A stretch of DNA of 7,627 nucleotides from Nocardioidaceae bacterium (GTDB taxonomy: Bacteria; Actinomycetota; Actinomycetes; Propionibacteriales; Nocardioidaceae), in NCBI GenBank assembly GCA_020438665.1, contig JAGQUE010000031.1:1-7627 (forward strand), in the 5' to 3' direction. Made by a program: the position numbers and the translations under genes. The notes below the pieces were generated by a model. That model ran no database searches. It saw only the letters and a program-made list of their open reading frames with translations, and was not told the DNA's origin. This document shows positions 6,458 through 7,627 of this stretch, piece after piece (the first letter of the stretch is position 1; each line of letters starts with the position of its first letter).

Positions 6458-6463
6458 CCTCCT
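6458..6463 (-). promoter_or_regulatory. Ribosome binding site of the epimerase gene
   Basis: The minus strand reads AGGAGG 8 nt before the GTG at 6449, inside the 28-nt gap after sucB. It fixes the non-ATG start and favours independent initiation within a shared transcript. Confidence 0.8.
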
Positions 6464-6477
6464 CGGTCGCGACGTCG

Positions 6478-7627
6478 TCACACGTCGAATTGGGCCGCCT
6501 CCAGCCGTGTCTTGACGTCGGTCAGGAAGCGGGCGGCGTCGGCGCCGTCGACGAGTCGGTGGTCATAGGTCAGGGCCAGATAGACCATCTGGCGCACCGC
6601 GATCGTCTCGCCGAGGTTGGGGTCGCTGATCACGACGGGTCGCTTGACGACGGTCCCCGTGCCGAGGATCGCCACCTGCGGCTGGTTGATGATCGGGGTG
6701 TCGAAGAGCGCGCCGCGGCTCCCGGTGTTGGTCAGCGTGAAGGTGCCGCCCGACAGCTCGTCGGGCGTGATCTTGTTGCTGCGGGTGCGGTCGGCGACGT
6801 CGGCGATCTTGCGAGCCAGCCCGGCGATGGACAGGTCGCCGGCGTCCTTGATGACCGGGGTCAGCAGGCCCTTCTCGGTGTCGACGGCGATCGCGAGGTT
6901 CTCCTTGTCGAAATAGGTGACCTCGCCCTTCTCGGTGTCGATCGCCGCGTTGAGCGACGGGTGCTGCTTGAGCGCGTCGATCGCCGCCTTGGCGAAGAAG
7001 GGCATGAACGACAGCTTGACGCCCTCGCGGGTGGCGAAGTCGGCCTTGATGGAGTCACGAAGCCGCGAGATCGCCGTGACGTCGACCTCGACGACCGTGG
7101 TGAGCTGGGCGCTGACCTGGAGCGACTCGACCATGCGCGACGCGATCACCTTGCGGAGCCGGGACATCGCCACGGTCTGCCCGCGCAGCGGCGAGGCCTC
7201 GGCGGCGGGTGTCGCCGCGGCCGGTGCGGCGGGCGCAGCGGTCTCGGGGGCGGCCTCGGGCTCGGGCTGGCGCTGGGCCTCGGCGGCGGCCAGCACGTCC
7301 TGCTTGCGGATGCGGCCACCGACCCCGGTGCCCTTCACCGACGCAAGGTCGATGTTGTTCTCGGCGGCCAGCTTTCGCACCAGCGGCGTGACGTACGGCG
7401 CGCCGTCGGTGGCCGGAGCCTCGGCGGCAGGTGCCGCCGCCGGGGCGGGAGCGGGCTTGGGTTCGGGCTTGGGCTCCGGTTTCGGTTCCGGCTTGGGCTC
7501 GGCCTTGGGTTCCGGCTTGGGCTCGGGCTTGGGTTCCGGCTTGGATTCGGGGGCAGGCGCGGCCGCGGGGGCCGAACCGGCCTCACCGATCTTGGCAAGT
7601 TCGCCACCCACGGAGACGACGTCGTCC
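6478..7627 (-). CDS. sucB: Dihydrolipoamide acyltransferase (E2), SucB/DlaT type, 5' end outside window
   Basis: The E2 core of a 2-oxoacid dehydrogenase complex, which passes an acyl group from a lipoyl arm to CoA. About 382 C-terminal residues are visible. In order they show the end of a lipoyl domain ([17 protein letters not shown], 7626-7576) and a Lys-Pro-Glu-Pro linker (7453-7542). Next comes a peripheral subunit-binding domain ([16 protein letters not shown] through GRIRKQDVL, about 7392-7289), then an Ala/Pro linker. Last is the catalytic domain, ending with the active-site motif HRLVDG (6544-6561) that carries the essential His and Asp. The lipoylated lysine lies outside the window. 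Automated annotation of this actinobacterial type usually says dihydrolipoamide succinyltransferase (sucB). The mycobacterial protein at this locus, DlaT, serves pyruvate dehydrogenase and peroxynitrite reductase, so the substrate is uncertain. It leads into the epimerase gene and sits close to lipB and lipA, whose products lipoylate it. Confidence 0.95.
   Translation of the reverse strand, partial: DDVVSVGGELAKIGEAGSAPAAAPAPESKPEPKPEPKPEPKAEPKPEPKPEPKPEPKPAPAPAAAPAAEAPATDGAPYVTPLVRKLAAENNIDLASVKGTGVGGRIRKQDVLAAAEAQRQPEPEAAPETAAPAAPAAATPAAEASPLRGQTVAMSRLRKVIASRMVESLQVSAQLTTVVEVDVTAISRLRDSIKADFATREGVKLSFMPFFAKAAIDALKQHPSLNAAIDTEKGEVTYFDKENLAIAVDTEKGLLTPVIKDAGDLSIAGLARKIADVADRTRSNKITPDELSGGTFTLTNTGSRGALFDTPIINQPQVAILGTGTVVKRPVVISDPNLGETIAVRQMVYLALTYDHRLVDGADAARFLTDVKTRLEAAQFDV
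7453..7542 (-). repeat. Tandem 12-bp repeat encoding a KPEP linker
   Basis: Seven consecutive four-residue units (six KPEP, one KAEP at the fourth position) and a final KP lie between the lipoyl and subunit-binding domains of the E2 protein. The DNA units differ at wobble positions. E2 inter-domain linkers are usually Ala/Pro-rich and flexible; this one alternates Lys and Glu between prolines, giving a charged, stiff-extended segment. Such repeats can vary in copy number between strains. Confidence 0.9.

Noticed and set aside
7453..7542. Tandem repeat considered as CRISPR or a mobile-element repeat
   Set aside because: Units are 12 bp, contiguous and in frame, with no spacers; they encode a protein linker.
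1..7627. A new defence, mobile or secondary-metabolite system
   Set aside because: Every gene with a recognisable family is core metabolism or a conserved companion, in an order shared with mycobacteria. I found no integrase, transposase, toxin-antitoxin pair, nuclease, array or attachment site.

Overview
The window looks like chromosomal DNA from a high-GC actinobacterium. GC is very high, third codon positions are almost all G or C, and GTG starts are common. The gene content and order match a core actinobacterial locus. From memory, Mycobacterium tuberculosis has dlaT (Rv2215), an epimerase (Rv2216), lipB, lipA, a DUF4191 protein (Rv2219), a small RDD membrane protein (Rv2219A) and glnA1 in that order, and the same seven genes appear here. 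The overall character fits Nocardioidaceae (Nocardioides-like) or a relative; that placement is inference from style and synteny, not from a marker gene.

Layout from left to right. Positions 1-955 (minus) hold the N-terminal two thirds of type I glutamine synthetase glnA, cut by the window edge. Positions 956-1151 are a divergent control region with a well-formed four-half-site GlnR-type box. Plus-strand genes follow: an RDD membrane protein (1152-1544) and a secreted, methionine-rich lipoprotein (1607-2467). Convergent with these is a minus-strand cluster, transcribed in the order lipB (4198-4929), lipA (3245-4186), DUF4191 membrane protein (2491-3207). A short plus-strand gene (5004-5546) for a membrane-anchored, probably NTF2-like protein sits divergent from lipB. 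Its stop codon directly abuts the stop of a TIGR01777-family epimerase (5547-6449, minus). The epimerase lies 28 nt downstream of the E2 dihydrolipoamide acyltransferase gene sucB/dlaT (6478-7627, minus, N-terminus outside the window).

The theme is lipoate and central metabolism. LipB transfers octanoate to lipoyl domains, LipA inserts the two sulfurs, and the E2 protein is one of the lipoylated substrates. glnA is the main ammonium-assimilation gene. The RDD, DUF4191 and epimerase genes are conserved companions whose roles in the locus are not established. The lipoprotein and the NTF2-like gene are the two genes not in the mycobacterial order as I recall it.

This is a conserved housekeeping region. 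I see no mobile element, CRISPR array, tRNA, rRNA or defence system. The best second-look items are the GlnR box, apparently leaderless starts for lipB and the RDD gene, an odd tyrosine codon bias (TAT favoured before G), the Met-rich lipoprotein, and the conserved unknowns next to the lipoylation genes. No gene-free stretch exceeds 300 bases; the longest is 956-1151.
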